Shown here one piece after another: positions 1-11,929 of a stretch of 64,000 bases of DNA. The DNA lies in the NCBI GenBank assembly GCA_013399875.1, contig VXAZ01018004.1:1276607-1340606 (forward strand), in the 5' to 3' direction. Position 1 is the first letter of the stretch. Every line of letters begins with the position of its first letter. A program made the translations under genes and the position numbers. Below the pieces are notes generated by a model. That model worked only from the letters and a program-made list of their open reading frames with translations. It ran no database searches and had not been told where the DNA came from. The stretch comes from Gymnorhina tibicen (taxonomy: Eukaryota; Chordata; Aves; Passeriformes; Artamidae).

Positions 1-118
1 CAATTAAGTTCAGGATTTAACCCCAGCTGATTTTTACAGCCCACAGATAATTTACTTATTTCTGTATGTTTACAAGAGTCCTGCCAAACATTCAAATAAG
101 ATCTGTATTTGCCAATAC

Positions 119-192
119 AAAAAAAAAAAAAAAAAAAAAAAAAAAANNNNNNNNNNNNNNNNNNNNNNNNNNNNNNAAAAAAAAAAAAAAAA
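119..192. other. Assembly gap inside a poly-A tract
   Basis: A run of A (119-146) is followed by 30 N (147-176) and another run of A (177-192). The N block is an unresolved homopolymer, so the true tract length is unknown. The open frames that cross it on both strands are only lysine or phenylalanine runs and are not genes. Confidence 0.95.
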
Positions 193-440
193 TAGACAAA
201 GGAATGTATTTATCTAGTATTTTATGTAAATCCCTGTATAGAAATAAAAGTCCAGATCCTGCTGAGGAGTCAGTTTCTATAAGGAAATTACACAAGACCT
301 GCCTTTTAGGTGCCTTGTGGACAGGCAGACAGGACTAAACTGGGTTTCCATATTGGCTGTTCTAGGCTTCTAATTCCTGACTCCATCTGACTCCAAATTT
401 CTTGTGATGAAAGAGGCTCTATACTCAGGGGAGAAAAGGA

Positions 441-692
441 GAATCATAGAATTGCTTAGGTTGGAAAAGACCTCTATGATTGAGTCTGGCAGTAAACTAA
501 ACACTGCCAAGTCCATCACTAAACCATGTCCCTAAATGTCATACCTACAGGTCTTTTAAATACCTCCAATCTAAACCTCCCTGGCACAACTTGAGGCCAT
601 TTCCTCTCATCCTATCACTTGTTACTTGTGAGAAGAGACTGGCCCCCATCTTGCTACGACTTCCCTTCAGGGAGTTGAAGAGGGTGATAATG
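441..692 (-). mobile_element. CR1 non-LTR retrotransposon fragment (3' end)
   Basis: The plus strand opens with a degenerate AATCATAGAAT repeat and GGTTGGAAAAGACCTC, which is the reverse complement of the CR1 3' terminus. The usual antisense CR1 landmarks follow: the 'cca..ccatgtccctaa' block, the 'ctaaacctcc' block and 'tttcctctcatcctatca'. The element therefore lies on the minus strand and is 5'-truncated near 690, as most avian CR1 copies are. There is no poly-A tail, as expected for CR1. Sequence beyond about 692 no longer matches what I recognise of CR1, so that boundary is approximate. Confidence 0.88.
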
Positions 693-2210
693 TTGGATTC
701 TTTTACCACCAAGGCAGACTATTGAAACTTCTTGTCCCCATGGGCAAAGCTGCTTCCTGTCCAATCAGCCCCCAGTGTGTTCTGTTGCATAGGGGTTTTC
801 CACTGGGAATCCAAAATTTTAATTTGTTTTTGAACAATGTTAGTCTTCTGCCAGCCCATTCCTTCAGGCTGCTGGCATCCACTGACACATCAGCACTGTC
901 CTCCAGAGGTTTACTGAAGCATTGACTCTTCTTCATCCTGCTGCGTACACAGAATTTGCTGTCTGTTATGCACAAATGTATTGATTGTACAGCTCATTAA
1001 TAAAGATACTATTTTCCCCAGTATTAACCCTGAAGGAAAGTTACTATGTGGCTGACAACTGGATTTTATGCTGTTGCAACACACTTTGAACCCAGTGGTC
1101 CAGCTAATTTGTTACCGAACATGAAGTCCACCTACCTGAATCATATCTCATCAGTTAGATTGTAGGCTGCTGTCATAGACAGCAACCTTGGTTCACAATA
1201 AAGTAGATTAAGAGATAGTTGAAAATAAGTTCCAAGACAGTAATCACTGACAGACTGGCAGGAAGGAGATATTCTACACTGGATCTCTTCTTAAGAGGCA
1301 TCTGAGACCCACTTCTTTTCTAAATATTTGTTACTTGAATAGATGCCTGAGCAAGGAGAACTTATATAAAACTAAGGATGGCACAAAACTCAAATGAGCT
1401 TGTTAAGAATGCTGGGGCAGAATTCAAAATGTTGCGGCAAAACTGCCAAAGGTTCTCTCACAGTGTGGGAATATAAGAGATGCTCATTTAGCCCTCAGTG
1501 GAGAAAAGCATGCCCACAGTCTGAGACACAACAGGGCTTCAAGACTCAAAGCTCTCCAGAGAGGCAAGGAAAAAATCAGTTTTGGAAGACCACGTCTAGG
1601 AACCGGTATACTCTGGTGGAGTTTGTGTGTTTTGTGCTGAGACAGTGATCTATGGCACGCAGCACTTGGCATGAAAAAAACTGTATTGTCATAAGTATGG
1701 TATTGCATAGAGATACCCTTTGTGAATGTGTGTGTGCATGTGTCTCTTTTGCTGTCTGTAAACTTAACATGTTCTCCTTAGGTGTTACTACAAATAAAGC
1801 CCTTACAGGAGCACTGGGATTCTCAATTCAAACTTGACAAAAGGCCTGCAAATTCTATTCCATTATATGTCTTCACGTGTTAGAAATGTTTTTCTCTCCC
1901 TGTACGGTCCATGATAGCTCCAAATCCTGTTATTTGGAGAGAAAATACTTTCTATGTCTCCCTCTGCTTTTCATACATGGAAATAATAGGTGGGTGAGAG
2001 TTCTGTGAGAAGATAGAGCAAGATTTAGTTCTGTTTGGGTACAATCACAGAACATATCAAAGGTACCACTGGACAGGAAAGTAGTTTCACAAGATCATGA
2101 CAGTTAAAAATTAGGAAGCAAGTGATTTTGTCTCTGTGTTGCTTTTCTTTTTTAATACATTTTTTCATACATTTAACTTACAAACAATGATGAACTTAAA
2201 CTATGGCAAT
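693..2210. other. No gene recognised; unique non-coding sequence
   Basis: Short overlapping frames on both strands (for example 703-975 minus and 1394-1648 plus) show no family resemblance, no conserved motif and no convincing exon boundaries. A short TG-rich stretch lies at about 1726-1742. I see nothing else that can be supported. Confidence 0.55.
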
Positions 2211-2262
2211 GAATCTTAGAATCAAGAAATTCTTTAGGCTGGAAAAGACCTAAGAAAAAAGG
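2211..2262 (-). mobile_element. Short CR1 3'-end remnant
   Basis: A degenerate AATCTTAGAATC terminus is followed by 'ttaggctggaaaagaccta', an antisense CR1 3' end. Only about 50 bases remain. It lies about 110 bases before a CR1 copy in the opposite orientation (2370-3054), so the two are independent insertions. Confidence 0.6.
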
Positions 2263-2369
2263 TCTTGAAATTGCCAAGAGCCAGAAGTCAGCTTTTTATC
2301 CAGATACTGCTATTACAAGATCCATTTTGCTTTGTTGCAGCCTTGAAATGAAGGCACATGAAGATAAGA

Positions 2370-3054
2370 TTGAGAGCAGCCCTGAGAAGGACTAGGGGAT
2401 GTTGATTGGCAAGATGCTCAACATGACCTGGCAATGTATAGTCGCAGCCCAGATAGCCAACCCTGTCCTGGGCTGCATCCAAAGCAGTGTGGGCAGCAGA
2501 TCGATGGAAGTGCTCCTCACCCCTTGCTCTGCTCTTGTGACTCTCCACCTGCAGTGCTGCATCCAGCTCTGGGGCCCTCAGCACAGGAAGGACATGGACC
2601 TGTTGGAGTGAGTCCAGAGGAAGATGGTCAGACAGCTGGAACTCCTCTCCTATGAGAACAGGCTGAGAGAGTTGGGCTTGTTCAGCCTGGAGAAGAGAAG
2701 GCCCTGGGGAGACCTTAGAGCACCTTCCAGTGCCTAAAGGGGGCTACGAGAGAGATGGAGAAGGACTTTTACAAAAGCTGCAGTGACAGGATAAGGGGTA
2801 ATGGCTTTAAACTGATAGAGGGCAGGTTTAAATTAGATATTAGGAAGATATCTACTGTGAGGGTTGTTGAGACACTGGAACTGGTTTCCCAGAGATGTTG
2901 TGGATGCCCCATCCCTGAAAGTATTCAAGACCAGGGTGGATAGAGAATTTGTGCTCCCTTCTCTAGTGGAAGGTGTCCCTACCCATGGCAGGGGAGTTGG
3001 AACAGATGATCTTTAAGGTCTCTTTCACATCAAACCATTGTGTGATTCTATGAT
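2370..3054 (+). mobile_element. CR1 retrotransposon, 3' part of ORF2 plus 3' UTR
   Basis: This copy reads in the sense direction. CR1 landmarks in order are GAGAGCAGCCCTGAG, AGCTCTGGGGCCCTCAG, the GAGAGAGTTGGGCTTGTTCAG block, CCTAAAGGGGGCTACGAG, TTTAAACTGATAGAGGGCAG, GGTTGTTGAGACACTGGAAC and GGAAGGTGTCCCTACCCATG. It ends with GTGATTCTATGAT. It is truncated at the 5' end and carries enough indels and stop codons to be non-coding. Frames at 2288-2584 minus and 2399-2655 plus are shadows of this element. Confidence 0.95.
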
Positions 3055-6000
3055 ACCACCTTTCAAATATGATAAGGTAAACCTCTGTAATCATTCAGCT
3101 TTCAAGGTCAGTAAGATTGCTAGCTAAGGGTGAGCTGTGATAGCTCTCTAACAGGTGATGAAGCCATGAACTCATTTCCCCACAGGATTTCAAACTGCCA
3201 ACAAGTTGTAGCAAAAGTGCTCACTTAGTTGAAGCATTGAATGTTGTCCTATATATAGAAGACAAAAGACATGCTGCTGCTTTCATAAATGTTCTTCTGA
3301 ATTATAAATGGTTACTTAATAGATATGAGAATGTCTCTCACCTTTACTTAGATTAGTTGGTCTTGAAGAGGCTACTTCATTATCAGAAACAAGTGGGAAC
3401 CACCATAGAAAATCTTTCCCACAGCTTTTCAGGGTCAAGTGACTTGCTCTGAGAACTCATTATGGCCTCTAATAAAAGCACAGCTCCTTGTTTCTAATTG
3501 CAGAACCTAGTTGAGACAATTCCTAATTTAAACACATGTAAGCACATAGAGGGATATAAAACCCACAGGTTGTGACCCAAGAGCACTGGCAACTGGAAGG
3601 GGTCATTCAGACACATAGAAGTTTCTGATTGCAATCTGATCATTGACCTCCACAGTAGTGAACTTCATGCAAAGTGTGCCCCGAAAAATTTTGTAGGCAA
3701 GATGCTTGTGGTTTTGGAAGTTTTACTTTTTCCCCTGATTACAAAGTAAGAGTCAGTAAAATAATCCAGTTTAAAACCTCAAACATTAACATGTAGTGAA
3801 GTGCAATGTGAAGAGGTGCGCAGATAAAGATTTGGTGGAAGTCATGAGTGTTTTTGCTGTAGATTGTGCAAGACATGGCTGAAAATTACTGCTGAAGGAT
3901 AGTTTGGTTCTGAGAGCTAACAGGAATCCTTCTTGTTTCATAGATATATTTATTCCATATGTTTAGCTTTACCTGCTCTTTTCAAGACAAAAAAACCAGT
4001 TTAGCTACTTTTACAACTCCTGAGCAGTCAACATGTAAACAAATAGCTGTGCAATAATTTTTCTAGTTCTGCTTCATCATTCTACTTCAGCTCAGTTGGA
4101 TTGCTGAGAGTTTTTGAAGTGCAAATCAGGATGACTACTGATCAACAATTTATTTTCAAAAATTGAAGTCTGTATGTATTCAGTAAGTCAGTCTCAGTGC
4201 TTGAGAAAAATACTCCTTTTATTCGTCAACAACCTGATGCAACACAACCTGTTCCCCTCATTTGACTCTCACCTCCTACCCAGGCAGAAATAGTCAGACT
4301 TCTACTGTGCTGTTCCTAGTGTACAAGACATGTACTAACACTTTTGAGGTACCTATTGAACACACTTGATGCTTCAGATTCTTTTACAGTATGAGTCATA
4401 ACTTCTGTAGCATCATTAGTAACTGTAATAAATTCACAGCTCTGTGACTGACATAAACTGTTAGTACACATTATGTTCTGAAGCATTGTGATTAAAATGA
4501 AACCTCTTTCTCGGTCATCCAGACCACTGTGCACTCATGCTCATCATATTATGAGGAATACGTTTCAAACCTGTCATCTTGCCATATGAAACCATATCTG
4601 CACCTTGAGCTTACTTGTGATCTTTCAAAAGAAGCTTCACCGGCACCTGAAGGGAAATGTATACTATGAAATAAGAATTGAATAATATTAACCACAAAGT
4701 TTATTAGATATGAAGAAATAGGCAAGTAAACAAATAAAAACAACCTGAAACATTTCTGCTTTCAAATTCTTATCACTTTTCATTCAGATTGAAGTTTTTG
4801 CCTTTCAGTATCAGAATAAAATGGAATTGAAGAAACTTTTCTACTTCATTATGTGCAGCAAAAAAGGATTGACAATAGAGAACTATTTTCCATCTCTCAT
4901 GTGGGTATGGTCATTATTTATTGGAGGCTGTTTTGTAACACAATGACCATCTGTCAGTAAGCACTGAAAACACTCAATCATGCTGGCTGTTACTGTTAAA
5001 ATGCCACAATCAGTGACTGCTGTGAGGGATTAATAGATTTTTTTTTCACTAAGAACAATTACATATTTAGAAGGCCAAATTAGCTCTCATTAAAGTTGGT
5101 ATAAATCCTGAACTGCTCCATGGAATCCAGGTATCATCTCTAGATTTATAGAAGGGTAGCAGATGTCAATCTTTGACCCAGACCTTTAATGAGAGGATAT
5201 CAGGGAAGGAGCTCCTTTTCAATTTTCGCTTTTTTAAAATATCTGTGACAAAAAAAAACCCAAAACCAAATCAACATAATTTGCATAATGAAAAGAACTG
5301 AGACCATGTTCTCTTCCCACACTGAAGGGGTAGCTCAGAATTATGATCTGCTATTCTGCAGAAAAGTACATAAATAGTTGTTGTATGAGAGGTTCCGTTT
5401 ACAGTTGTTCATTAAGCTGTTCGTTTGAATGTTGCATCGCATTTCTTTGTGCACTTCGTTGGGAGAATTGATGCTCAAATGAACTAGCAGCTGCAGTCAG
5501 ACACACAGAATTACAACTGGGTGTAATTCTGCACAAACCAGAATAATTAAACCCTCCAGGGAAAGTCTGGAATGAGATTCGTTCCAATGCAGCCATGTGA
5601 TTACAAGTGCACCATTAACAATTTTTTAAATATATATAAAGGGAAGCAGTTCCCTCGGGGTGGCAGAGTGAGTGAGAAATATGGCCTATACATTGAAGGT
5701 CATATGCTACACAGGGGTGGTAAAATATTTCTTAATTGAAACCCCCCCTCTCCATATCATTTATTATGACCATGGGTTATAATTACTTAGCCTATTAAAA
5801 TGCTTAACTCAGTTAATGATTTAGTTAGTAAGTATCAGACATTTCAACTGAAGGAGGAACAGGAAGGGAGTGATGGGGGAACTGTAGTCTTGAAAGAAAT
5901 TGAGTATCTCCAAGAAGTCTTTGGAAGCCCACAAATACTATTTGTTTCTTGGGCTACTGAGGAGCCTACAGATGCTCAGTATTTCCCACAGAAGGATCTG

Positions 6001-6207
6001 ACATGTAAGGGAGCTGGTCCTTAGGGTTGCTACCCCATAAGCCTCATTTCCTTGTTGAATCCCATCTCTCATTTCCTATTTCTCTTTGATGCCATGCTGA
6101 GAAATGCTACATGGCACCCAGACTTTTGAAACAGGTAAGCTGCATGGAAGTCTAATGCTCCCCGCTGTTTCCAAAGCCCCTATCACCCCATCGCAAGGTG
6201 GTCAGAC
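3055..6207. other. No gene recognised; AT-rich unique sequence
   Basis: About 3 kb without a recognised repeat or gene. Poly-T near 5041-5046 and a short CA-rich run near 5250-5270 are the only simple-sequence marks. The frame 5800-6024 (74 codons, acidic) has no recognisable family. A splice-acceptor-like site ending near 3503 and a donor-like CAG/GTAAGC near 6136 are isolated and define no exon. Confidence 0.5.
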
Positions 6208-6365
6208 CTAGCAACAGGCTGCCCAGGGAAGTGGTAGAGTCACCATCCCTGGGAGTGTTCAAGAAATAACTGGACATGTTTAGTTGACAAGGCAGTGTTT
6301 GGTCAAAGGTTGGACTCAATGATCTTGGAGGTCTTTTCCAACTTTGATGAGTCTATGATTCTATG
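6208..6365 (+). mobile_element. CR1 3'-end fragment
   Basis: A sense-strand CR1 tail: AACAGGCTGCCCAGGGAAGT, GTCACCATCCCTGGGAG, GTTGGACTCAATGATCTTG, GGTCTTTTCCAAC, then the terminal TATGATTCTATG repeat. Only about 160 bases remain. Confidence 0.93.
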
Positions 6366-8683
6366 TGTGAGAAAATAGGCAAGGCATGAGCATAGAAGGA
6401 GCAAGAAAAGGGAATATCCTAACACACAACCTAGCAGAAAAGGCACAACCCTGCATGTTCCTTCCCTCCTTCCTTACATGCCCAGCATGGAGTGGGAGGA
6501 GGAGGAGAGAAAGAAATGAAGCTGAGTCACGTGGCCTGACAAAATCGTGGTCATTTTAGTGACACTTGCCTGTACTCACGGGTAGATAGGTGTGAGTAGC
6601 TAGATGGACAATCACAAGCATTTACTTTGAAACTTGCTATGTGCACTATGTCCAGATCTTCACAACTTATCAGTCCCCAGAAGCAAAGGTTTTCTGAAAG
6701 CAACTGCACCTGCCCACCCCTCTGCCCTTGTCTCAAAAAAGCATGATAGCCACTCTCCCAAAAGGCCACCAGGTGTCATTTTGCAGCTGCACGCAACTAC
6801 CTGTCCTTAGAGTATTAAACCTTTACTGTTTTGACCACATGCAGCCTTATGAAACACTAGCATTTCGTGGGCTGTGTAGACCTGGAGAGATTACTTAACT
6901 AGTTTGTAAGATGAATGAATCCTTTGCCTGACTTTTTTCTCAGTTTATGAGCTTCCCATAGGCTGATGATCATTTATCCAAACCTTTGTATCACTCACAG
7001 TTGTTTGTTAGCCATTAATCTAAACAAATTACATCCTGGCAGTCAAGCTCCACAGTCAGTCATTTTTGGAAGCATGTGACTGGTCCCCTAAGTCACAAGG
7101 GATTGCTTCAGTTTCCTACTCAGATGACATAAGCCTTATAAACACAAGCTTGATTAAGTTACTAGGCTTTGAGTCATAGGCTGACAAAAGTAGGAGGGTG
7201 ATAAGAAGGGCAATCCCAAAAGCAGAAGGCAAGGACAGGTTTATTAGCCAGTTGCCTTCAGGTGCAACTCTCACCTTAAACGTGGTAATAATTCAGGGAG
7301 TCCTAAGCAGCAGATTTCCAAGGGCTTGCGGTTCTGAGTATTGAGGAGAATTGTTCAAAAGCTTTGTTAACACACAGCAAAATGATTTATGGAAATAACA
7401 GTAAATAAGCCCCAGAGAGTTTCCAAAGAAATTATGCTGTATCTTTTCATTTACATGAATATTTCTTTCAAATTATGTGACTGACAACTGCTAAAATAAT
7501 ATACAGGACATTGTATTTACTGTGCTTTTGTTATATTATACATAATCTGACAACAGTGGGGCTGATGAGCTGTCTTAGGTTAGAATGTTACACTGTATGA
7601 CATTTAGCTTTTGTGATATGATGAGGTAATGTGACATGACATGAGCATATGCCATGAACCAAAGATCAGAACAGATTCAAATAGATACACCTGCTTTCAG
7701 CCTGACCAGTCACTGTCAATTTGTAAAAAAGTCTTCCAGACCATGCACACATTTCTGACAACAATTGATGGTCATGACATAGATGTATTAATTCACTAGC
7801 AGAAAAGCTTACCACCTACTTACCCATAACATCTTTCTATCTAATGGAAATTGATTAGAAAACATTTCTTTTCCTCAGAAGCTTTACTTACTTGCATGTT
7901 TAATTTTGGGCAGCTGCCTGTGGCAGATTCAGAGAGATCATGCCAATACTGAAGGGCAGAACACCCCTCTTTCGATACCCATTACTGGCTTGCATGGGAA
8001 CAATGAATATATTGTCTCTACTCATATAGCCTGAGGGATCACGTATTCTGTGCTGCATGTCCTTGATGGTACCCTACTTCATCCAGTCCTGAACCCTGCA
8101 TTCGTTCAGGGCATTTGTTGAAACTTGCTGTCACTGTCTTTTTGTATGCCTTAATATGCTTTGGCTGAAGACCGCAGCCTGAGGAGGAAAGGCAGATGGT
8201 ATGTGACTAGATTCAGTTTCAGGGATGCAGAAGCTGGCAGGCACTTTCACATCCCACAACATCGGCAGAGCCAAAGGGACTTACCAAAACTGGGACTTGC
8301 ACAGAACACACAGACACCCAAGCCTAAAGCTGTGATCCTGCTCAGCTGTTCAAATTTTGCTAAATTCCATTTCAATATTTCAGTTTAAAGTTTTCCAAAT
8401 ACATTGAGTAACACCTCGGTTCATGCACAGCCCTGCTCAAGTCTTGGCAGATGGAAAGAAGACAGTTTCTATTCTGCAGCACTGATGGAGAATTATAAAA
8501 TATGACTGGACTTTGTCGTATGTGTCCTGTGTAAGCTCAGGGTCATTTCAAATGCAAAGAAGACTTTTCAAAATATTGTCACAAATAGGATGTCAGAGGT
8601 CAGCAAGCCAAATCATCCTTTCATGTCCTGAGTCAGGATCAATAGGATCTACTCTGTGCAGATTCACTGACAGGTCACAGAAC
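6366..8683. other. No gene recognised; unique sequence
   Basis: Mostly AT-rich sequence with no recognised repeat. The frame 6551-6769 on the minus strand (72 codons) and the frame 8161-8388 on the plus strand (75 codons) have no recognisable domain. I see no tandem array or RNA gene. Confidence 0.5.
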
Positions 8684-9150
8684 CATGGAATCATGGAATC
8701 ATAGAATGTGCCTAAATGGAAGGCACCTACAAAGATCATCAAAGTCAACTCCTGGCCCCTTCACAAGACAACACCAGGTATAACACCATGTGCCTGAAAG
8801 CATTGTCCAAGCACTTCTTGAACTCTGTGATGCTTGGTGCTGTGACCATTTCCCTGGGGAGCCTGTTCCAGTACCCAACCACCCTCTGGGTAAAAAACCT
8901 TTTTCTGAAATCCACCTAAACCTCCCCTGACTCAGCTTCAAACAATTTCCTCAAGTCCTGTTGCTGGTCATGAGAGTGAAGAGGTTGGTACCCCTCCTCC
9001 GCTTTCCTCACAAGGATATTGAAGACCACAGTGAGATCTCCCCTCTGTCTCCTCCAGGCTGAACAAACCAAGTGACCTCAGCCCAAAACTGCACATAATA
9101 TTCAGGGTAAGGCCACACCAGTGCAGAGTAGAGCAGGACCTGCTGTTACA
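8684..9150 (-). mobile_element. CR1 retrotransposon fragment
   Basis: The antisense CR1 terminus CATGGAATCATGGAATCATA is followed by antisense CR1 body: the 'gtccaagcacttcttgaact' block, 'ccctggggagcctgttccag' and 'cctccaggctgaacaaacc'. It continues into 'ggccacaccagtgcagagta' and fades near 9150. It lies on the minus strand and is 5'-truncated. Frames at 8699-8941, 8968-9306 and 9121-9525 wholly or partly cover this element and are not genes. Confidence 0.95.
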
Positions 9151-10538
9151 TGCCACCAGTATGTTATACACTGCTACAACTCCAGTTTCTTTTTCTATAG
9201 TTCTACCCTTCCAAAAAGTAAGAATGTTTTTCTGGTGCCCAAAATAATTTTTTTTTATAATGAAGGTGATTTCCTCATGCTTTACCCTGTGACTACACAG
9301 GTTCATTGCTTATTTTTGCCTTTATATGCCTATGTTATTGTGGTGAAGCTTTACGTGAGTGAGAGGATGGAGAAAAAAAGAAATAAACCCAAGAGAGGAG
9401 ATATTTCAGGAATGTGTCTTGCAAGAAATGCTCATGGATTTCCATGTTTTATCACAGTGTCCAAAGCTACTGAGTTTATGAACTGTAGCATTTTGAAGCC
9501 AGATCTCTCAGTGCACTACTACTGACACTAACAGATGCCTTTGTAGATCTGGATGTCAAGCCGTGATTCCTCTTACTTAACTGTCTAACAGTGAGATGAG
9601 CACTTCAAGCTTTTTACACTGGCTGAGAAGCAAGCACATTTAAAGGACAATTTATTCCACCTCCCTGGATACCCGCCTTGGGCATCCAATATTTCCTGTT
9701 CACAACAGAACCAAACTGGACAACAAGCTTAGATTATACTCAACTTTCAGCTTTTAGATGTGAGGATAGATTAACCTCAACTCAGTAAGTTAATAAAAAT
9801 ATTTTGTGAATAGATACTTCACAGTTGATAAGAAACAAAAAAGCAGCATTTTCAGAGCTCTCTGTGCTAAATATCACTGAGATTTGTACTACTGCACATC
9901 TTAAATCTACCCATTTTTCTGAGTTTTTACTTTTAATACTGACATCATCCTCATTTTGCCTAGAAAGTCAATGAATCTTCAAGACTAGTAATACAAGAAG
10001 TCAAAGGTAGAACATGTTTTCATTTTGCTAGTTAATTGTTGTCTGTCATTAGTGGTTTTTAATTATCTTGTTTATGAAATTTAAAGTCCTAAAAGGTCTG
10101 GACACTGCCTTATTGTTTACTTTTTTAACCACTTGTCTGATCCAGGTTTGTATATGGACCTTTTTCTTGATGTAACAGTTTTACAGCAGTCAGAGCAATT
10201 TGATCACCTGGAAATGTAAGGTGGAAAACTATCACTTAGGTGAATAAATAAAAATGCCTCTGGTGTACTTGGTGTTAGGCTCTAACCTCAAGAATTTTAA
10301 CTGAAATATTGGTTAGGCCCTCAGCTGTGGTCTGAATTTATCCTCCACTCTGTTAAAAAGAAACATTTTTCTCATTGTCTCTGCTTCCTTAGCCTTGCTC
10401 TGACATATTGCTAAATCTGAAAGAGGCTTTAAGCTGCCATTTTTGTATTCATTGTTACTAATTATCCTTTCATTTCTTTGATTGTGCTTTTGTTACTTTA
10501 GTTCTCAAAACTGAAAATGATTATACCAGCTTCTTGTT
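9151..10538. other. No gene recognised; AT-rich unique sequence
   Basis: No repeat family or coding frame is recognised. The part from about 10010 to 10530 is AT-rich with scattered homeodomain-type cores such as TTAATTG and TAATTA. That would fit conserved non-coding DNA but also plain AT-rich intron. Confidence 0.45.
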
Positions 10539-10865
10539 TTTATTTTTATTTTGTTCTGACACAAATGACAAATGTGGTGTAAGACACATTCTCAGAGGAA
10601 AAAGCACAGTATAAAGGAAACTGATTAGGAGAACGTTTTAAGTAAGTACACTGTTCTCAGGATGAAATATTAGAGAGAGCAGTCAAAATTGGTTTTGTTT
10701 TTCTCTCTATAATCAATTCAAAGTTAATTGGATTCAGTATGTCTTTTTTCCTATTGATTTTTGTGTTATCATTCCTGTTTGATTGCTGGTCTTCTAGCAT
10801 GTCCCAGGCTTTTTGGATATGATTTTCTTCATATGTTTTTTTGGCTTCTTCCCATTTAGCTGCCT
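10539..10865 (-). CDS. Weak candidate terminal exon, unknown product
   Basis: On the minus strand a T-rich tract ends in TTTAG at 10866-10867, a possible splice acceptor. An uninterrupted frame follows of 68 codons, ending in TGA at 10657-10659. The predicted peptide is strongly charged, rich in Lys, Glu and Asn, and looks helical over its first half (KWEEAKKTYEENHIQKAWDM); the family is not recognised. Two AATAAA signals (10545-10550 and 10539-10544) lie about 106 bases after the stop. Acceptor, frame, stop and polyadenylation signal are therefore in the right order for a last coding exon. However, an ATG-started frame simply continues upstream of the acceptor, AATAAA is common in AT-rich DNA, and no upstream exon was found. 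It may be a chance frame. Confidence 0.22.
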
Positions 10866-11929
10866 CTAAATTATTTTTAATAAAAAAAAAAGTAATCACA
10901 GACACAGTATTTTATCTAACTTTATAAACACATTTAATTCTGCAGAGCATCAGAATGGTTACTGGGCATGCAGTAGCCCCTTTGCCTCAAAAGGACCCTC
11001 TAGGGTCAAACAAGGTTATGCGGTGAATTTATATGCATGAACTGTACAGATGAAGGTCACTTTGGTCATCAAAACCATCACAGAAGAGTCTTTAATGAAC
11101 ATTCCATTTGCAGGCAAAAAAAGAAACACCTTGTAAGCTGAGGTTTCTCTTGACTGAACAGGTCTTTAAATACTCAAAAACAGAGTCTTCAGGAAAGCAG
11201 AGTGATGTGCAGATACAAGATTACATGCTCATTCTTCATGTGTCTGGACATCTGAGCCATGGTCTTCTGTACAGATTGTGTGTGCTCTGAAATATCTTAA
11301 GAGCTATATTGAGTGTTCAGGCATAAAATGTATTGGTGTTCTCCTGCTGTCTTGACCACTTGCTGCCCACCTGCCAGCTGCCTTCTGTGGGTTTGCTTGC
11401 TGCCATGCTCAGTGGTTTAGAATTTACATTCCAGTCACAGGGAGGACTGGGAACAAGAGAACACGAGGAAACATATCAAGGATACCCCCTCCTGTTGTTA
11501 TGCAAACCCTGATTCCTCTGATACTCCTGTGACAGCTTCTGGATGCTGGGGTCTGTGCATTATTAGAATATTTAATATAATCCTAAACGACACTCGAGGA
11601 AAGTGAGTTAGTCCCCCTATTTCCTTGACGATTCTCTAGATTAACACTTGCTGCAACTGCTATTCCAAAAGTAACTTTCTGATCAGGTCACTCTGCAAGG
11701 GTGACACTTTGTCTTTATTTGTTGGAAGGTACCGCGGCAAAATCTTGGAAGGTACCATAGCAATTAGATATTAAAAATATTTTTTGAGTACATTACTTCA
11801 TTTAAAATAAAAAATAAAGAGCCTCCAAAACAAACTGAAAATACGTACATGTCGTTAAGTGGCTTTACAGTCCTGCATATATGCCACCTTATTTTCCTTG
11901 CTGTCAGATACTGTGAACAGTGGCAGAAA
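10866..11929. other. No gene recognised; small imperfect tandem duplication inside
   Basis: Unique sequence without a coding signal. At 11722-11767 a 23-base unit beginning TTGGAAGGTACC occurs twice, the second copy with several substitutions. Confidence 0.5.

Noticed and set aside
9121..9525. 134-codon plus-strand frame
   Set aside because: It begins inside an antisense CR1 and runs into AT-rich sequence. The composition is Phe/Tyr/Val-rich and unstructured.
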